Numbered from the stretch's first letter, positions 11,660-23,835 are shown. The stretch is 64,000 nucleotides of DNA from Saxidomus purpurata (GCA_022818135.1 JAFMSR010000002.1:47093499-47157498), one strand, 5' to 3'. The notes: generated from the sequence alone by a model not told the origin. A program made the numbers and translations.

Positions 11660-12290
11660 TCCCCCCCCCCCAGCACACAAGTGTTAGGGGAAGGGGTGGG
11701 AGCGGGGGTAAACTGGATTCAGCTTGTCTGTCCGTCTTTCTGAAGATGCAATCTTGTGGACGCTAACTCTCCAAAACCTCTGGTTAGAATTTGATGATAC
11801 TTAATAGAAGTGATGAGTACCTTGCCTAGTTGTGCATGGTCCATGTTTTGGGTCACCAGGTCAAAGGTCAAGGTCATATGGGCTCGAAATAGTAATATCT
11901 TGTTAGCTCTTAATCTCCAAAACCCTGATCAGAATTTAAGATACTTTACAGGAGCGATAAGTACAAGCCTAGTTGTGCATGTTCCATGTTTTAGGTCACT
12001 AGGTCAAAGATCAAGATCACAGGGGCACTAGATAATGAATTCAGGTGCGCTCTATATCTCCTAAACATCTGGTCCCAATTCAATGATATTTGACAGAAGT
12101 GATAAGTACCATGCCTAGTTGTGCATGGTTGATGTTTCGGTCGTCAGGTCAAGGTCCCAGGGGTCTGACATAATAAAATTGTGCAGTCTTAATCTCCAAA
12201 CCCCTGGTCAGAATTTAATTATACTTAGTAACTTTACAGAACTGATAAGTGCAAGGTCTTAAGTTGTGCAGGTCCAGTAATTAAAAGCAT
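11660..12290 (+). repeat. Tandem-core repeat F, copy 1
   Basis: A C-run and then G-rich stretch (CCCCCC..GGGGTAAACTGGATTCAGC) forms the 5' stem, followed by about four units of roughly 143-146 bp. Each unit contains AGAATTTAATGATACTT, AAGTGATAAGTAC, CCTAGTTGTGCATGGTCCATG and CAGGTCAAGGTCACAGGGG. The same text recurs at 40,050-40,570. No 3' hairpin is visible, so it is probably 3'-truncated. Confidence 0.65.
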
Positions 12291-12430
12291 CATATGTTAG
12301 ATAAATTCTATACACATGTACACTTTAAATGCAGGTAAATTTTCTTGAGATACTGATTTTTTGCTATAGTTATATGTATTAAATATGTTATAGTGATATA
12401 ATTGCTCAAAAAATCCTTCTGTATGTTTTG

Positions 12431-13232
12431 CCTCACCTGGCTTCGCCAGGGTGAGCTTTTCTGATGGATGATTGTCCGTCAGTCCGTCAACATTTTGATT
12501 CTAATGACATCTCCTCTGAAACCACTAGGCCAATGTTGATGAAACTATACAGGGATGTTCCTTGCCTGAAGCTCTACCAAAATTGTTCAAAAGAATTCCA
12601 TTCCATGCAGAACTGGTTGCTATGGTAACAAATAAGGAAAAACTTTAAAATCTTCTTCTCTGTAACCACAAGGCATAGAGCTTAGATATTTGGCATGTAG
12701 CATTGTCTCTTGGACCTCTACCAAGATAGTTCAAATTATGACCCCGGGTCAAAATTGTCCCCGCGGGTGGTCACTTAGTTTTGCATAGGCTTATACAGGA
12801 AAAACTTTAAAAATCTTCTCTGAAACCACAAGGCCTAACCTTAGATATTTGGCATGTAGCATTGTTTAGTGGACTTCTACTAAGATTGTTCATGGGTTGA
12901 CCCCCAGGTCAAAATGACTCCGCATGGGTTGTCACCTAACTTTGCATAAGCTTATAAATAAGAAAAAATTTAAAAAAATCTTCTTCTCTGAAACCACAAG
13001 GCCAAGAGCTTAGATATTTGGCATATAGCATTGCCTAGTAGACCTACTTCAAAGTTTGTCCAAATTATGCCCCTGGGGTCAAAATTGGCCTTTCCTGGGG
13101 GAATCATTTGTTTTACAAAAGAAAGTATATAGGAAAACCCTATTTGGTATATGACATTGTCTAGTGATCTTCCACCAGGCAAGTGGACTTGTACCAAGGT
13201 GAGCGATATAGGGCTATCTTGGCCCTCTTGTT
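12431..13232 (+). repeat. Complete hairpin-ended repeat with core A units
   Basis: The 5' hairpin CTCACCTGGC..GCCAGGGTGAG leads into TTTTCTGATGGATGATTGTCCG and then about four units of core A. The 3' end has AAGGTGAGCGATATAGGGC, a hairpin GGGCTATCTTGGCCC and TCTTGTTT. The structure is of the Helentron-associated or bivalve pearl type: no coding capacity, tandem core, 3' hairpin. Confidence 0.7.
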
Positions 13233-13299
13233 TATTTAAAAAAAGTAATTAAATTAAAACAACATTAAAATATGAAAGTATTTGATATATAGCCAAGAA

Positions 13300-14650
13300 T
13301 TAAACTGTAGTGATCGTCTTTAAGGATTTTAGAACAACTCACCACAAATCTTCACCATATTGAGATGATGTGCAGAGCATATGTTACAACCACCTAGGGT
13401 AAAGGTCAGGGTCACTGTTACTATAACTAGAAAAATGGTTTCTGCTCAATAACTCGAGTTAGGAGTGACCAATAGCAAAGAAACATGGTGTGTAGGTAGC
13501 TTGCATACAGAGAAAGCTAGGGATTTCATTGTAGGTCACTAGGGTCAAGTTCACTGTTACTAATAATATTTTAAATTTTCACGTTTGTTTAGTTTTTAAA
13601 TTGTTTTCAGCAAAAAAAAATTCTTTACGAAGTCAAGGTCACTGTTAATATAAATAGATTTTTAAACAAGTTCTGAAATTGTTTTCAGCAAAAAAAGATA
13701 AAAAGAAGGTCACTGTTACTTAAGATAGATTTTTGTTTTATTTTAATATTGTGTTTAAGTATTACAACCATTGACAAACTGCCATGGGGAGACATGTTTT
13801 TGTGACAAAAACAACCATATAGTTTGGGATTATTTTTGGTTCAGTCACCCAAAGGTCATGTACACAGTTGCAAAAAAAATGGAAAAACAATTTACTGTTA
13901 ATATCTTGAGTTAATAACTATCATCACAAAACTTGAGGGATTGGTAGCGATTGGAAAATAGTTTAGAGTCAATCAGGTCAATGTCAAGGTCATTGTTAAA
14001 AAATATAAAAAAGCTTTTCCAGTGGATAACTTTAGTGTAGATTGCTGTAAATATAAATATTTAGTCTGAAACAGTCTGTCTGCAAAATCTCCTGTGAGAC
14101 TGAAAAGTATTCCACCTAGGATATTGAAAATTGCTGAAATAGTGATTTCAAAGATCTTGGTCTTTAGCTCTACTGGATGAAGTCCAGCAATTTTCATTTG
14201 ATTTTGATAAAACTTAAATCCCAGCAACTTTGCTCAGAAGGTTTCCTGTAACAAGTGAATGATCTCTATTCTTTTTGTGGTCAAAGGTCAAGGTCACAGT
14301 TACCTCTGTTAGATTTTCTTGGATAAAAGCTCTACAGGTTTTCAACAACTTTCATCAAATTCTTCAAAAGTGCTCAGAAGATTCACTGCAACATGTAGAT
14401 GATCCCAATTGTTTTTGGGGTCAAAGATCAAGGTCACAGTGACTTTTGTTAGATCTTCCTTGATAATGCTCTTTGGGTCACAGTTTTCATACAACTTTCA
14501 TGAAACTTGCTCAGAAGGTTCCCTGTAACATGGAACCTGTAGATGATCCCTATCGTTTTGAGGTTAGTGGGTCAAAGGTCAAGGTCTAAGTGATCAAAAC
14601 TTGGAAATCTTTCCTTCTCAAATCCGGTGCATGGATAAGTATTGATCATA
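13300..14650 (+). repeat. Degenerate tandem repeats, core D and related
   Basis: Repeated phrases GTCAAGGTCACTGTTA, GTCAAAGGTCAAGGTCACAG, ACTTTCATGAAACTTGCTCAGAAGG and GTAGATGATCCC recur at irregular spacing, with a 5' end-like GCTCTACTGGATGAAGTCCAGC at 14,168. This is core D text, also found at 19,380, 30,150 and 38,290. Units are old and hard to phase. Confidence 0.5.
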
Positions 14651-14972
14651 ATATGTTTCAAGCAAGTCTGTGTTCGAGCTAAATATGCGAAGTAATTGCT
14701 TTGTTTGTTGTAATTTTGTATTTATGTATACGCATGAAATATAAGTAATAACTTTTGTTAGGAATGAGAATAGGGAAAACTTGATATGTAGGTACCTTTT
14801 TGGATTATTTTTGGTTCAGTTGTTCCAATGTCATCCTCAGTGTTGTTAAAAATAGAAGAAACATAATGTTCTAATATCTTTAGTTCTGATTGACCTATCA
14901 TCGCAACACTTTCACGTCGGAATATGATTTGGTGTAATTCGGGCCAATGTCAAGGTCATTGTCAGTAAGAAT

Positions 14973-15926
14973 AGATAAAGTGAATCTAACATGTTCATGA
15001 GTTGTGGATAAGGAAATCCCAACCGAGGGTTGAGATACGTCCAAAAACGAGGCTCTGCCGAGTTTTTTGGACGTGTCTCAACCTAGTGTTTCATTATCCA
15101 CAACTCAATGGACAGGTAGATTTATTTTCTCACCGTTTAAATCGCATTTTCACACAAGTAAGAAGGAATAAGTGCAAATACAGGATGGGGATGAAAAAAT
15201 GAAAATCAACTTTTTCTCGAATTTTACTTCAAAACTACTATTGATAGATAGAAAATGATCTAACTAAGAAAATGAATACCAACAACCCTATGTTTATTTC
15301 AAAAATAACAATTTTACAGTCATTTTTCGATTTTTATGTCTGCTTACAATTAACGTAAAAATAGTCCGGCAGCGATGTGAGATAAGCGATGTGAGATAAG
15401 TTTTTCTCACCTATGGGATACATATTTCCCGGCATTTACCCATGTGAGATAAACTTATCTCACATCGCTTCCCTCACATCGCGCCGGACTATTTTTACGT
15501 TAATTTAGGCAGACAAAAAAATCGAAAAATGGCTGTAAAATTGTTATTTTTGAAATAAACATAGGGTTGTTGGTATTCATTTTCTTAGTTAGATCATTTT
15601 CTATCCAACTATAGCAGTTTTGAAGTAAAATTGGAGAAAAAAGTTGATTTTCATTTTTCATCCCCATCCTGTATTTGCACTTATTTCTTCTTTCTGTGAA
15701 AATGCGATTTAAACGGTGAGAAAAATCTACCATGTCCATTGAGTTGTGGATAAGAAACCACCCTCGGGTTGAGATGCGTCCAAAAATCGACCACAGCCTC
15801 GTTTTGGGGGGCGTATCTCAACCCTCGGATGGGATTTCCTTATCCACAACTCATGAACATGTTAGATTCACTTTATCTCACATGGGTAAATGCGGAAATA
15901 TGTATCTCATTGGTGAGAAAAAGGTT
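14973..15926. mobile_element. Large fold-back element with about 425-bp arms
   Basis: Bases 14,973-15,400 are the inverted partner of 15,454-15,878 with few mismatches, around a 53-bp loop (15,401-15,453). The loop sequence itself returns in inverted form at 15,872-15,926, directly after the right arm. Each outer arm contains a shorter internal inverted pair (GTTGAGATACGTCCAAAAA versus TTTTTTGGACGTGTCTCAAC), and the inner ends carry repeated GCGATGTGAGATAAG. I find no transposase. Open frames in the arms are mirror images of each other and not genes. Confidence 0.85.
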
Positions 15927-15959
15927 TCCAGTGCAGTGGATGACTTCAATGTAGATTGT

Positions 15960-17160
15960 TGCAAATATATATAAGTAAGCCTACATCAATCTGTCGCAAA
16001 ATCGAAAAAGGATTTTGAAAACCATTGTAGTTTTACTTAGAAATTCCTATTTATAGTCCTGTGTGCAAGGTACTGTCATGGACATATCTCAGTTGTCACT
16101 TGTAGCATCAGTTAAAGTTTTTAAACACTCCTTACTAACTGTTTCTCAATTTTGAAACTGGGTAATCTAAGTCAAATTTTAGAGAAAAAAACGTTAACTT
16201 AATAAGTAGTTGATAAGAAAATTTCAGATGAGGATTGAGATATATCCCAAAAACGAGGCTCTTGAGTTTAAAAGACTGAGGTCTATAGCTTAGATATTTT
16301 GCGTATAACATTTTGTATCAGTTGTTCAAATAATTATGTAAAGATCAAGGTCAAACATCAACTATGCAAGCATTGTAAAATCGTTTGCCATGGGGTCCTC
16401 AATTGATTGGCATAAAATGACCACTACCCTCATTTCAATCACTGGGCCATAGATAAGGTGTTTTTCGATTATCAATTAAACGAATTTGCTTGTTACTCAT
16501 TATTGACTTTAACATTTTATATCTGCAAAATTATTGGTTTTGTTAAATGGTTGTAGTGTTGACTATAGCTACTTTGTAATGCAGTAATACATGTATATGT
16601 TCTATGCATATAAACAACATTAAGTTACATGTACCCGAAATACAAACATAATTATTTATATCAGAATGTGTTTATGTTGTTTTTACAAAGACCGACATGT
16701 TTTCCACACCCCCTACCCACGTACGTTAAACACTTATTACCAATAAAAGATTTCAATAACAGTTTCAAAACACTTTTTGGTAGATCCCTGGTGTCGAGCG
16801 GGCGAGGTATGTAGGTAGACGTTAGTCCGACTCTTCATGCTAGAAGTGCCTGAATGATAGCATGAAGGGAAACGCCTCGTCTATTCAGGCGAAGACAATT
16901 TGAGAATGTGAGTGCTTGCCAGGCAAGGCTCCGCAATCCCAAGTGCCCGTTGCATTATATTCGTGACACAGTGCCTTGGGTGCGCTGCGGGTCGTCAGTC
17001 TGTCAGACATTCGCACTTCCGAATTCATCGACACCCAGGTAAATAAAAAATGCTCTATGAAATGTTTGTACACACCCTCCAACCAATAAGAGCCTTGACA
17101 AAGTTGAGTGACATATCTATAAAAATTAACCTAGAGAAAATGCTGGAATAAAGCAATATC
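15960..17160. other. Unassigned, with scraps of old repeats
   Basis: Fragments of tandem-core text appear at about 16,070-16,110 (GGTACTGTCATGGACATATCTCAG, also at 10,500) and at 16,280-16,330. The rest, to 17,160, shows no gene or repeat that I can support. Confidence 0.4.
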
Positions 17161-17169
17161 ATTAAAAGT

Positions 17170-17455
17170 ACTATGTTGATGCACCGCATCAACATAGTTG
17201 CCTATACAGCAATGTATAGTAGCAAACTATGTTCATGCAGATGCATGAACATAGTTACTATGTTGATGCGGTGCATGAACATAGTTGGCTATATGTAATA
17301 TAAATCAATATTGAACCACTGGATATAGAAGGTTTCAGGAAATTGACGCATGCGTAGTAAACTATGTTTCAAAATGTTTTTGTTATCTGGGCAAGTCGGT
17401 AATATAATTGAATAGCAGTTATGAGTTTAAATAATACCGTGTTTATAGCATTTTA
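17170..17455 (+). repeat. Dispersed palindromic repeat, copy 2
   Basis: Inverted relative to 4,138-4,315. It starts with perfect palindromic units CTATGTTGATGCACCGCATC and AACTATGTTCATGCAGATGC, each followed by its own complement, and ends with about 110 bp shared with copy 1. It looks like a MITE built from interlocking hairpins. Confidence 0.75.
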
Positions 17456-17486
17456 AGCACATTTAATGAACATTATTGAGATACTT

Positions 17487-17632
17487 CGGTTTGATGAGGA
17501 CATTGTACGTCAGTATGTTCTGGTTTGATGAGGACATTGTACGTCAGTATGTTCTGGTTTGATGAGGACATTGTACGTCAGTATGTTCTGGTTTGATGAG
17601 GACATTGTACGTCAGTATGTTCTGGTTTGATG
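17487..17632. repeat. 34-bp minisatellite, about 4.3 copies
   Basis: The unit GGTTTGATGAGGACATTGTA plus CGTCAGTATGTTCT recurs exactly every 34 bp (CATTGT at 17,501, 17,535, 17,569 and 17,603). Copies are essentially identical, indicating recent expansion. Confidence 0.9.
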
Positions 17633-17729
17633 ATCTTTCACCTAGTTCCAGCCTTTTGATTATTGCTACATACAGTGTTGCTATAGCCTCTTTCTCTTTA
17701 TGAAATTATTTGTGTCTGGAACAAAAGGG

Positions 17730-17940
17730 ATAGAGTTTACCTTTCACACAGTGATAGAGGCTATTGAGGTGAAGTGTTTACCTTTCACACAGTGATAGAG
17801 GCTACTGAGGTGAAGTGTTTACCTTTCACACAGTGATCGAGGCTATTGAGGCGAAGTGTTTACCTTTCACACAGTGATAGAGGCTATTGAGGCGAAGTGT
17901 TAACCTTTCACACAGTGATAGAGGCTATTGAGGCGAAGTG
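17730..17940. repeat. 41-bp minisatellite, about five copies
   Basis: The unit GAAGTGTTTACCTTTCACAC plus AGTGATAGAGGCTATTGAGGT repeats with GAAGTG at 17,771, 17,812, 17,853, 17,894 and 17,935. Only a few point changes separate copies. Confidence 0.9.
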
Positions 17941-19300
17941 ATCAGGAATCATAACTACCTTAAATCATATTTTGTTAATCTCTCTTATGCTTATTCAGAA
18001 TGGTTATCTATGTCTTTCTGTCTTTTATTTGAATTAGTCATTTTAACCCAGTGTAGAAAATGTCTGCACAACAAAAGAATTAACATGGTGAATAAATGCA
18101 CTTTACTGTTCTTTACATGTTACACATGGATACAATTCAGTTTCAGTTTACACTTACATTTTGTCTTAATGTAGAAGATGTTACACATTCAAGTTTTTGC
18201 AGTGGTAGGGCATGCTGTGTAACCAGTGAATGATCACCCAATGTACAAATATGTAAAACAGATAGATTAACATAGTTTTCATGTAAACTTTTACCATGCA
18301 ATTACACAAGTCATTATATACTTTCTTTAAAAGTGCAATGTAGACTTTTTCTTGTTTTTAAATGAGAGTCTTTCAAACAACAACTCACAAGATTTAAAAA
18401 CCAACTTTAAGAATATTAAAGTCTTAGAAATAGTGAAAATACTTTTACTAATGATATCATATAATAATTCTACATGTATTTACTTTCTAATATTTCAGCT
18501 TTTTTGTCTCCAACCGTTTTCCAATCCGAAGACAAAAAAGATATCCCCGTCACATCACAAATCAGAAGCTGAGGGTAACCAGCTTGGCACAGATTACATG
18601 GTATAATATAACAGCCTGGAGCTTCAGTGATGTTGAACCATTCACAGCAATACATTGCAATAATAGTGTCCTAACAACTGGAGGACAGAATATTTACAGT
18701 TTTTACAGTCTGTGTACACAGTATATAGAATCAGCTGTGTATGGGGATGTAACCAACTTATAGCATGTTATACAAGATATAGCCCTCTGTCTTATAGAAT
18801 GTAACCATCTTATTGCTGCAGCTACAATCTACAGGATATATCCACATATTTGTCCTTTGTTACCATGTGTTTTAGGGGGGATACTACCTTCTGTGCATGG
18901 GATATAACCATCTGTCATGTTGATGTAACCATCTGATTGCTGGGGATAGTATTTTCTGGTATAACATCCATCTGCTGGTGAGATAGTATCATGCTCAGAC
19001 AACACAAAATTGTCTTAAGAAAAATTGAAGACACAAAGTCATGCAGCCCTCTAGCATAATTTTTCACAAGCTTTGATGCTTGGTTCATCTTGAACTTTTT
19101 TTTCAAACTAGTGTAGATAAATTGATGTTATGCCTATTGAAAACAAAATTTAGTGTATAGAGGCTTTGACCACAGTGGTTTGACACATATTCCTGTTCTT
19201 TGGTTAGATTACATAATATACTATGACAAGGGATCTAGCTCCAAACAAACCTCAACTGTATATCTCACTAATAAATGTCCTGCAATTTGAGCGCTGTTTA
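17941..19300. other. Unassigned; possible lone exon near 18,499
   Basis: An open frame at 18,352-18,606 crosses an acceptor-like ATATTTCAG at 18,498. I cannot join it to any other exon. From about 18,780 to 18,960 phrases such as GTAACCATCT recur irregularly. No firm gene. Confidence 0.3.
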
Positions 19301-19309
19301 AGTTTTATC

Positions 19310-19700
19310 CCCTGCCAAAAGCAGAGGAATATTGTTTAGTATGTCTGTCTGTCAGTTCGATCATCTGTCCGTAAACTTTTCCTTGATAATGCTCTACAAA
19401 TCGCAATTTTCATTCGACTTTAATAAAACTTGCTCATCAGGATCCCTGCAACTTGTATATGATCCCCATTGTTTTTAGGGAAAGTGGGTCAAAGGTCAAG
19501 GTCACAGTGACTTCCAAAAGCATTTCTATACAGGTCACAATTTTTATTCAGCATTCATGAAACTTGCTCAGAAGGTTCCCTGCAACATGTAGATTATCCC
19601 TATTGTTTTTGGGGTCAGTGGGTCAAAGGTCAAGGTCTTAGTGAATTCAGCTAGATTTACTTTGATAATGCTCTAAAGGTCACAATTTTTACTCTTTTTT
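19310..19700 (+). repeat. Tandem-core repeat D, partial
   Basis: Begins near TATCCCCTGCCAAAAGCAGAGG and carries two core D units (TTGATAATGCTCTACA, GAAACTTGCTCAGAAGG, GTGGGTCAAAGGTCAAGGTC). 3'-truncated. Confidence 0.6.
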
Positions 19701-20039
19701 TGTTTGTGTTTGTTTATTAAAGTCTTTCAGCTTCTTTTCTTTCCCTTTTCCAGACTTACTGGTCTCAGAATTTTGTTTATTGACAGACTCGGCAGTAAGG
19801 GCTGCAACGATTCAGCTGACAACCTATTCGATTCCATTTAGATTATTTTTTGCCGAATTCGATTTTTTTCTATTCAAATTTTTCATGTATATGTCACAAC
19901 AATTTCAGCATTTTCAGCCCTGAAGGGAAAATGTTTCCATAATTAAAACTTCTTTTTTTGGAGGGTACTGTCCGCAGCATGACAGAACCCATTTTATTTC
20001 ACTGCTACAATTATAAGCAAAAGGGGAAGTGACTCTGGC

Positions 20040-20911
20040 ATGACAAACGAAACTTTGCAGGGATGTTCCTTGCATGAAGCTCTACCAAAATTGTTCAAAG
20101 AATTCTATTCCATGCAGAACTCTGGTTGCTATGGCAACAAATAGGAAAAACTTTAAAAATCTTCTTCTCTGAAACCACAAGGCCTAGAGCTAAGATATTT
20201 GGCATGTAGCATTGTCTAGTGGACCTCTACCAAGATTGTTCAAATTATGACCCCCGGGTCAAAATTGACCCCATGGGGGTGGTCACTTAGTTTTGCATAG
20301 GAATATATAGGAAAAACTTTAAAAATCTTCTTCTCTGAAACCACAAGGTCTAGAGCTTAAATATTTGGCATGTAGCATTGGCTAGTAGACCTTTACCAAG
20401 ATTGTTCAAATTATGAGCCCCAGATCAAAACTGACCCCGCACGGGGGGGGGGTCACTTAGTTTTACATAGGCTTATATAGGAAAAACTTTAAAAATCTAC
20501 TTTTCTGAAACCACAAGGTCTAGAGCTTAGATATTTGGCATGTAGCATTGGCTAGTGGACCTCTACCAAGATTGTTCAAATTATGACCCCCGGGTCAAAA
20601 TTGACCCCGCACCAGGGGTCACTTAGTTTTACATAGGCTTATATAGGGAAAACTTTAAAAATCTTTTTCTGTTAAACCACAAGGCCTAGAGCTTAGATAT
20701 TTGGCATGTAGCATTGCCTAGTAGACCTCTTCAAAGTTTGTTCAAATTATGCCCCTGGGGTCAAAATTGACCTTGCCCGGGGGGATCATTTGTTTTACAA
20801 AGGCGTATATAGGAAAACTTATTTGGTATATAACATTATCTAGTGATCTTCCACCAGGCAAGTGGACTTGTACCAAGGTGAGCGATATAGGGCCATCTTG
20901 GCCCTCTTGTT
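20040..20911 (+). repeat. Core A tandem array with intact 3' end
   Basis: Four near-identical units of about 165 bp (GAAACCACAAGG at 20,171, 20,337 and 20,507, then 20,671). The 3' terminus is TACCAAGGTGAGCGATATAG, hairpin GGGCCATCTTGGCCC, TCTTGTT. The 5' hairpin is missing. Confidence 0.8.
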
Positions 20912-20984
20912 TGTTAGATTGATTTCAGATTTTTCACAAACAATACATGGATAATGTACTTCAACATATTGAACAGATTTTTTT

Positions 20985-21205
20985 GTGGAGCGGCCGTGGC
21001 GCAGTGGTAGCGCGTACGCCTCAGGATTAAAGGGCCCAGGTTCGATCTCTACCATGTCGGTAGTGTCCTTAGGCAAGACACAAATTATTCCGCATTGCCT
21101 CTCGCTCTTCGAGGTTGATTCCATCTGAAATGAGTCTCGAGAGCGATTAATATAAGTTGTAAGAACTTGTTTCGCCATAGCTAATAAATGAATTAGTATA
21201 ATCTA
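20985..21205 (+). mobile_element. tRNA-derived SINE with 11-bp target duplication
   Basis: GCGGCCGTGGCGCAGTGGTA at its start matches an RNA polymerase III A box and GGTTCGATCTC a B box, about 40 bp apart as in a tRNA. A non-tRNA body follows (GTGTCCTTAGGCAAGACAC) and an A/T-rich end (AATAAATGAATTAG). AACAGATTTTT occurs on both sides (20,972-20,982 and 21,206-21,216), which is the signature of LINE-assisted retroposition. SINEs have no protein; the minus-strand open frame here is a shadow. Family name not assigned. Confidence 0.75.
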
Positions 21206-21954
21206 AACAGATTTTTGGTTCACACATTTGGAAGGGATGGGAAATTGACATAATGTAACTAAAGTATTAAGTGTGTAATACAATGTCATATGAATAAAGA
21301 CTTTTAAATTAATTGGGATTGTGTTTGAGGCTCATGGGGTCAAAGTCCAGGTTTTTTTTCTAAAAATAGAAAAATGGGAAAAAACAGTATCTTTAGTTAC
21401 ATCTGAATTATTGTGACCAAACTTAGTGTCCAGTTATTATTACGAAAATAAATTGTTTTGTGGGATTGTGTTCTGGGGTCAAGTTCAAGGACACTGTTAC
21501 TTAAAAAATGGTGATAAATATACTTAAAAGGATTAAATCAGATGAGCGTCCAGCACCTGCAGGTGGTGCTCTTGTTCATTTAATGTTTAAGACATAAAAA
21601 ATTATTTCATCTTATTTTTAAGCATATGCTAAGGGTGAGCTTTTAGGATCACTTGCCATCTGGCATCTGTCGTCTAAAATTTATTATCCCCCGTCAAAGG
21701 TGGAGGGATATTTTTTTTGCTTTGTACGTCTGTTTTAAAGTTTTTCCTTTTTGTTGCCATAGCAACCAGAGTTCTGCATGGAATGGAATTCTTTGAACAA
21801 GTTTAATAAAGCTTCATGCATGGAACATCCCTGCAAAGTTTTTAGGATCACCTGCCAGGGATGTTGTTTTGGCGTTGTACGTCTGTCCATCTTTGGAGTC
21901 ATAACTCAAGAACGAATGGATAGTATTTAATGAAACTTAAAATAAGTGTACAAT

Positions 21955-22110
21955 AGCATAATGGCGTGGCACACACACACACACACATCTGTCAAAATCA
22001 GATTGGTATATATAGAGTTATTGCCCTTTAATTGTTATTTTCTTCTATGTTCAATATAAAAACATTAAAATTCAAAGTTTCTGAAACTGGTTATCAAAAT
22101 TAAATTGTAA
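21955..22110. repeat. Dispersed repeat shared with 26,610-26,760
   Basis: Both places share a CA-rich start, TCGGATTGGTATATATAGAG-like text, TTATTGCCCTT.AATTGTTAT and TTCAATATAAAAACATTAAA, in the same orientation. The CA run at 21,970 is expanded here. Confidence 0.65.
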
Positions 22111-22185
22111 TTGGCTCAAATAATTTAATGATCACTCTTTCTAGTATCCATCCCCTACACTTTCTGACTTTTTTTAGCTCACCTG

Positions 22186-23835
22186 AGCTGGCTCAGGGTG
22201 AGCTATTAGGATCGATGAATGTCCGTCGTCCGTCCACACTTAGTTCGTTAACACTCTAGTGGTCACATTTTTGCCTCAATTGTCACGAAACTTGGTCAGC
22301 ATGTTTGTCCAGGTAATTACTCGGACGAGTTCGAATATGGGTCATCTTGGATGAAAAACTAGGTCACATGACCCAAAAATAGAAAAATCTTGTTAAGGCT
22401 CTAGAGGCTACTGTTTCAGTCCAAATATCCTGGCAATTTGTCAGAAAGGTTGTTTGGTTGATTTCTAGCTCAAGTTTTAATATGGGTCACCTGGGGTCAA
22501 AAACTAGGTCACACAGCCCAAATATGGAAAAACCTTGTTAACACTCTAGAGGTAACATTTTCAGCCCAAATATCCTGGAAATTTGTCAGAAAGGTTGTTT
22601 CGATGATTTCTAGCTCGAGTTCGAATATGGGTCATCTGGGATAAAAAAACTAGGTCACACAACCTGAATATGGAAAAACCTTGTTAACACTCTAGAGGTA
22701 ACATTTTCAGCCCAAATATCCTGGAAATATGTCGGAAAGGTTGTTTCTATGATTTCTAGCTCAAGTTCGAATATGGGTCATCTGGGGTCAAAAACTAGGT
22801 CACAGAGCCCAAATATGGAAAAACCTTGTTAACACTCTAGAGGTAACATTTTCAGCCCAAATATCCTGGAAATATGTCAGAAAGGTTGTTTCGATGATTT
22901 CTAGCTCAAGTTCGAATATGGGTCATCTGGGGTCAAAAACTAGGTCACACAGCCTGAGTATGGAAAAACCTTGTTAACACTCTAGAGGTAACATTTTCAG
23001 CCCAAATATCCTGGAAATATGTCAGAAAGGTTGTTTTGATGATTTCTAGCCCAAGTTCGAATATGGGTCATCTGGGGTCAAAAACTAGGTCACACAGCCC
23101 AAATATGGAAAAACCTTGTTAACACTCTAGATGTTACATTTTCAGCCCAGATATCCTGGAAATTTGTCAGAAAGGTTGTTTCGATGATTTCTAGCTCAAG
23201 TTCGAATGTGGGTCATCTTTGGTCAAAAACTAGGTCACACAGCCCAAATATGGAAAAACCTTGTTAACACTCTAGAGGTAACATTTTCAGCCCAAATATC
23301 CTGGAAATTTGTCGGAAAGGTTGTTTTGATGATTTCTAGCTCAAGTTCGAATATGGGTCATCTGGGGTCAAAAACTAGGTCACAGAGCCCAAATGTGGAA
23401 AAACCTTGTTAACACTCTAGAGGTTACATTTTCAGCCCAAATATCCTGGAAATTTGTCAGAAAGGTTGTTTTGATGATTTCTAGCTCAAGTTTCAATATG
23501 GGACATCTGGGGTCAAAAACTAGGTTACAGAGCCCAAATATGGAAAAGCCTTGTTAATACTCTAGAGGTAACATTTTCAGCCCAAATATCCTGGAAATTT
23601 GTCAGAAAGGTTGTTTCTATGATTTCTAGCTCAAGTTCGAATATGGGTCATCTGGGGTCAAAAACTAGGTCATAGAGCCGAAATATGGAAAACCTTGTTA
23701 ACACTCTAGAGATAACATTTTCAGCCCAAATATCCTGGAAATTTGTCAGAGAGGTTGTTTCGATGATTTCTAGCAACTTTGTTAAAAGCAGTTGTACTCG
23801 GGTGAGCGATAAAGGGCCATCATGGCCCTCTTGTT
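22186..23835 (+). repeat. Complete hairpin-ended repeat with core B, about ten 145-bp units
   Basis: The 5' hairpin AGCTCACCTGAGCTGGCTCA..GGGTGAGCTATTAGGATCG and the 3' end CGGGTGAGCGATAAAGGGCC, hairpin, TCTTGTTT match the ends of core A elements. The inside is entirely different: a 145-bp unit (TTGTTAACACTCTAGAGG, TTTTCAGCCCAAATATCCTG, GATTTCTAGCTCAAGTTCGA) starting at 22,535, 22,681, 22,826, 22,971 and so on. Units are highly alike. Short open frames at 23,206-23,412 are products of the array. Confidence 0.85.

Noticed and set aside
15002..15974. ORFs sharing NKCKYRMGMK on both strands
   Set aside because: They come from the two arms of the fold-back, so the same sequence is read twice.
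17761..17940. Possible CRISPR array
   Set aside because: The 41-bp units are contiguous tandem copies with no unique spacers, and the genome is eukaryotic.
18352..18606. 84-codon ORF crossing an acceptor-like site
   Set aside because: No matching exon found up or downstream; the first half looks like intron.
20840..21178. 112-codon minus-strand ORF
   Set aside because: It spans the SINE and a repeat 3' end in antisense; SINEs have no coding function.
22535..23770. Possible CRISPR or coding repeat protein in the 145-bp array
   Set aside because: Units are whole tandem copies with no spacer pattern, and no long frame runs through 145-bp units.
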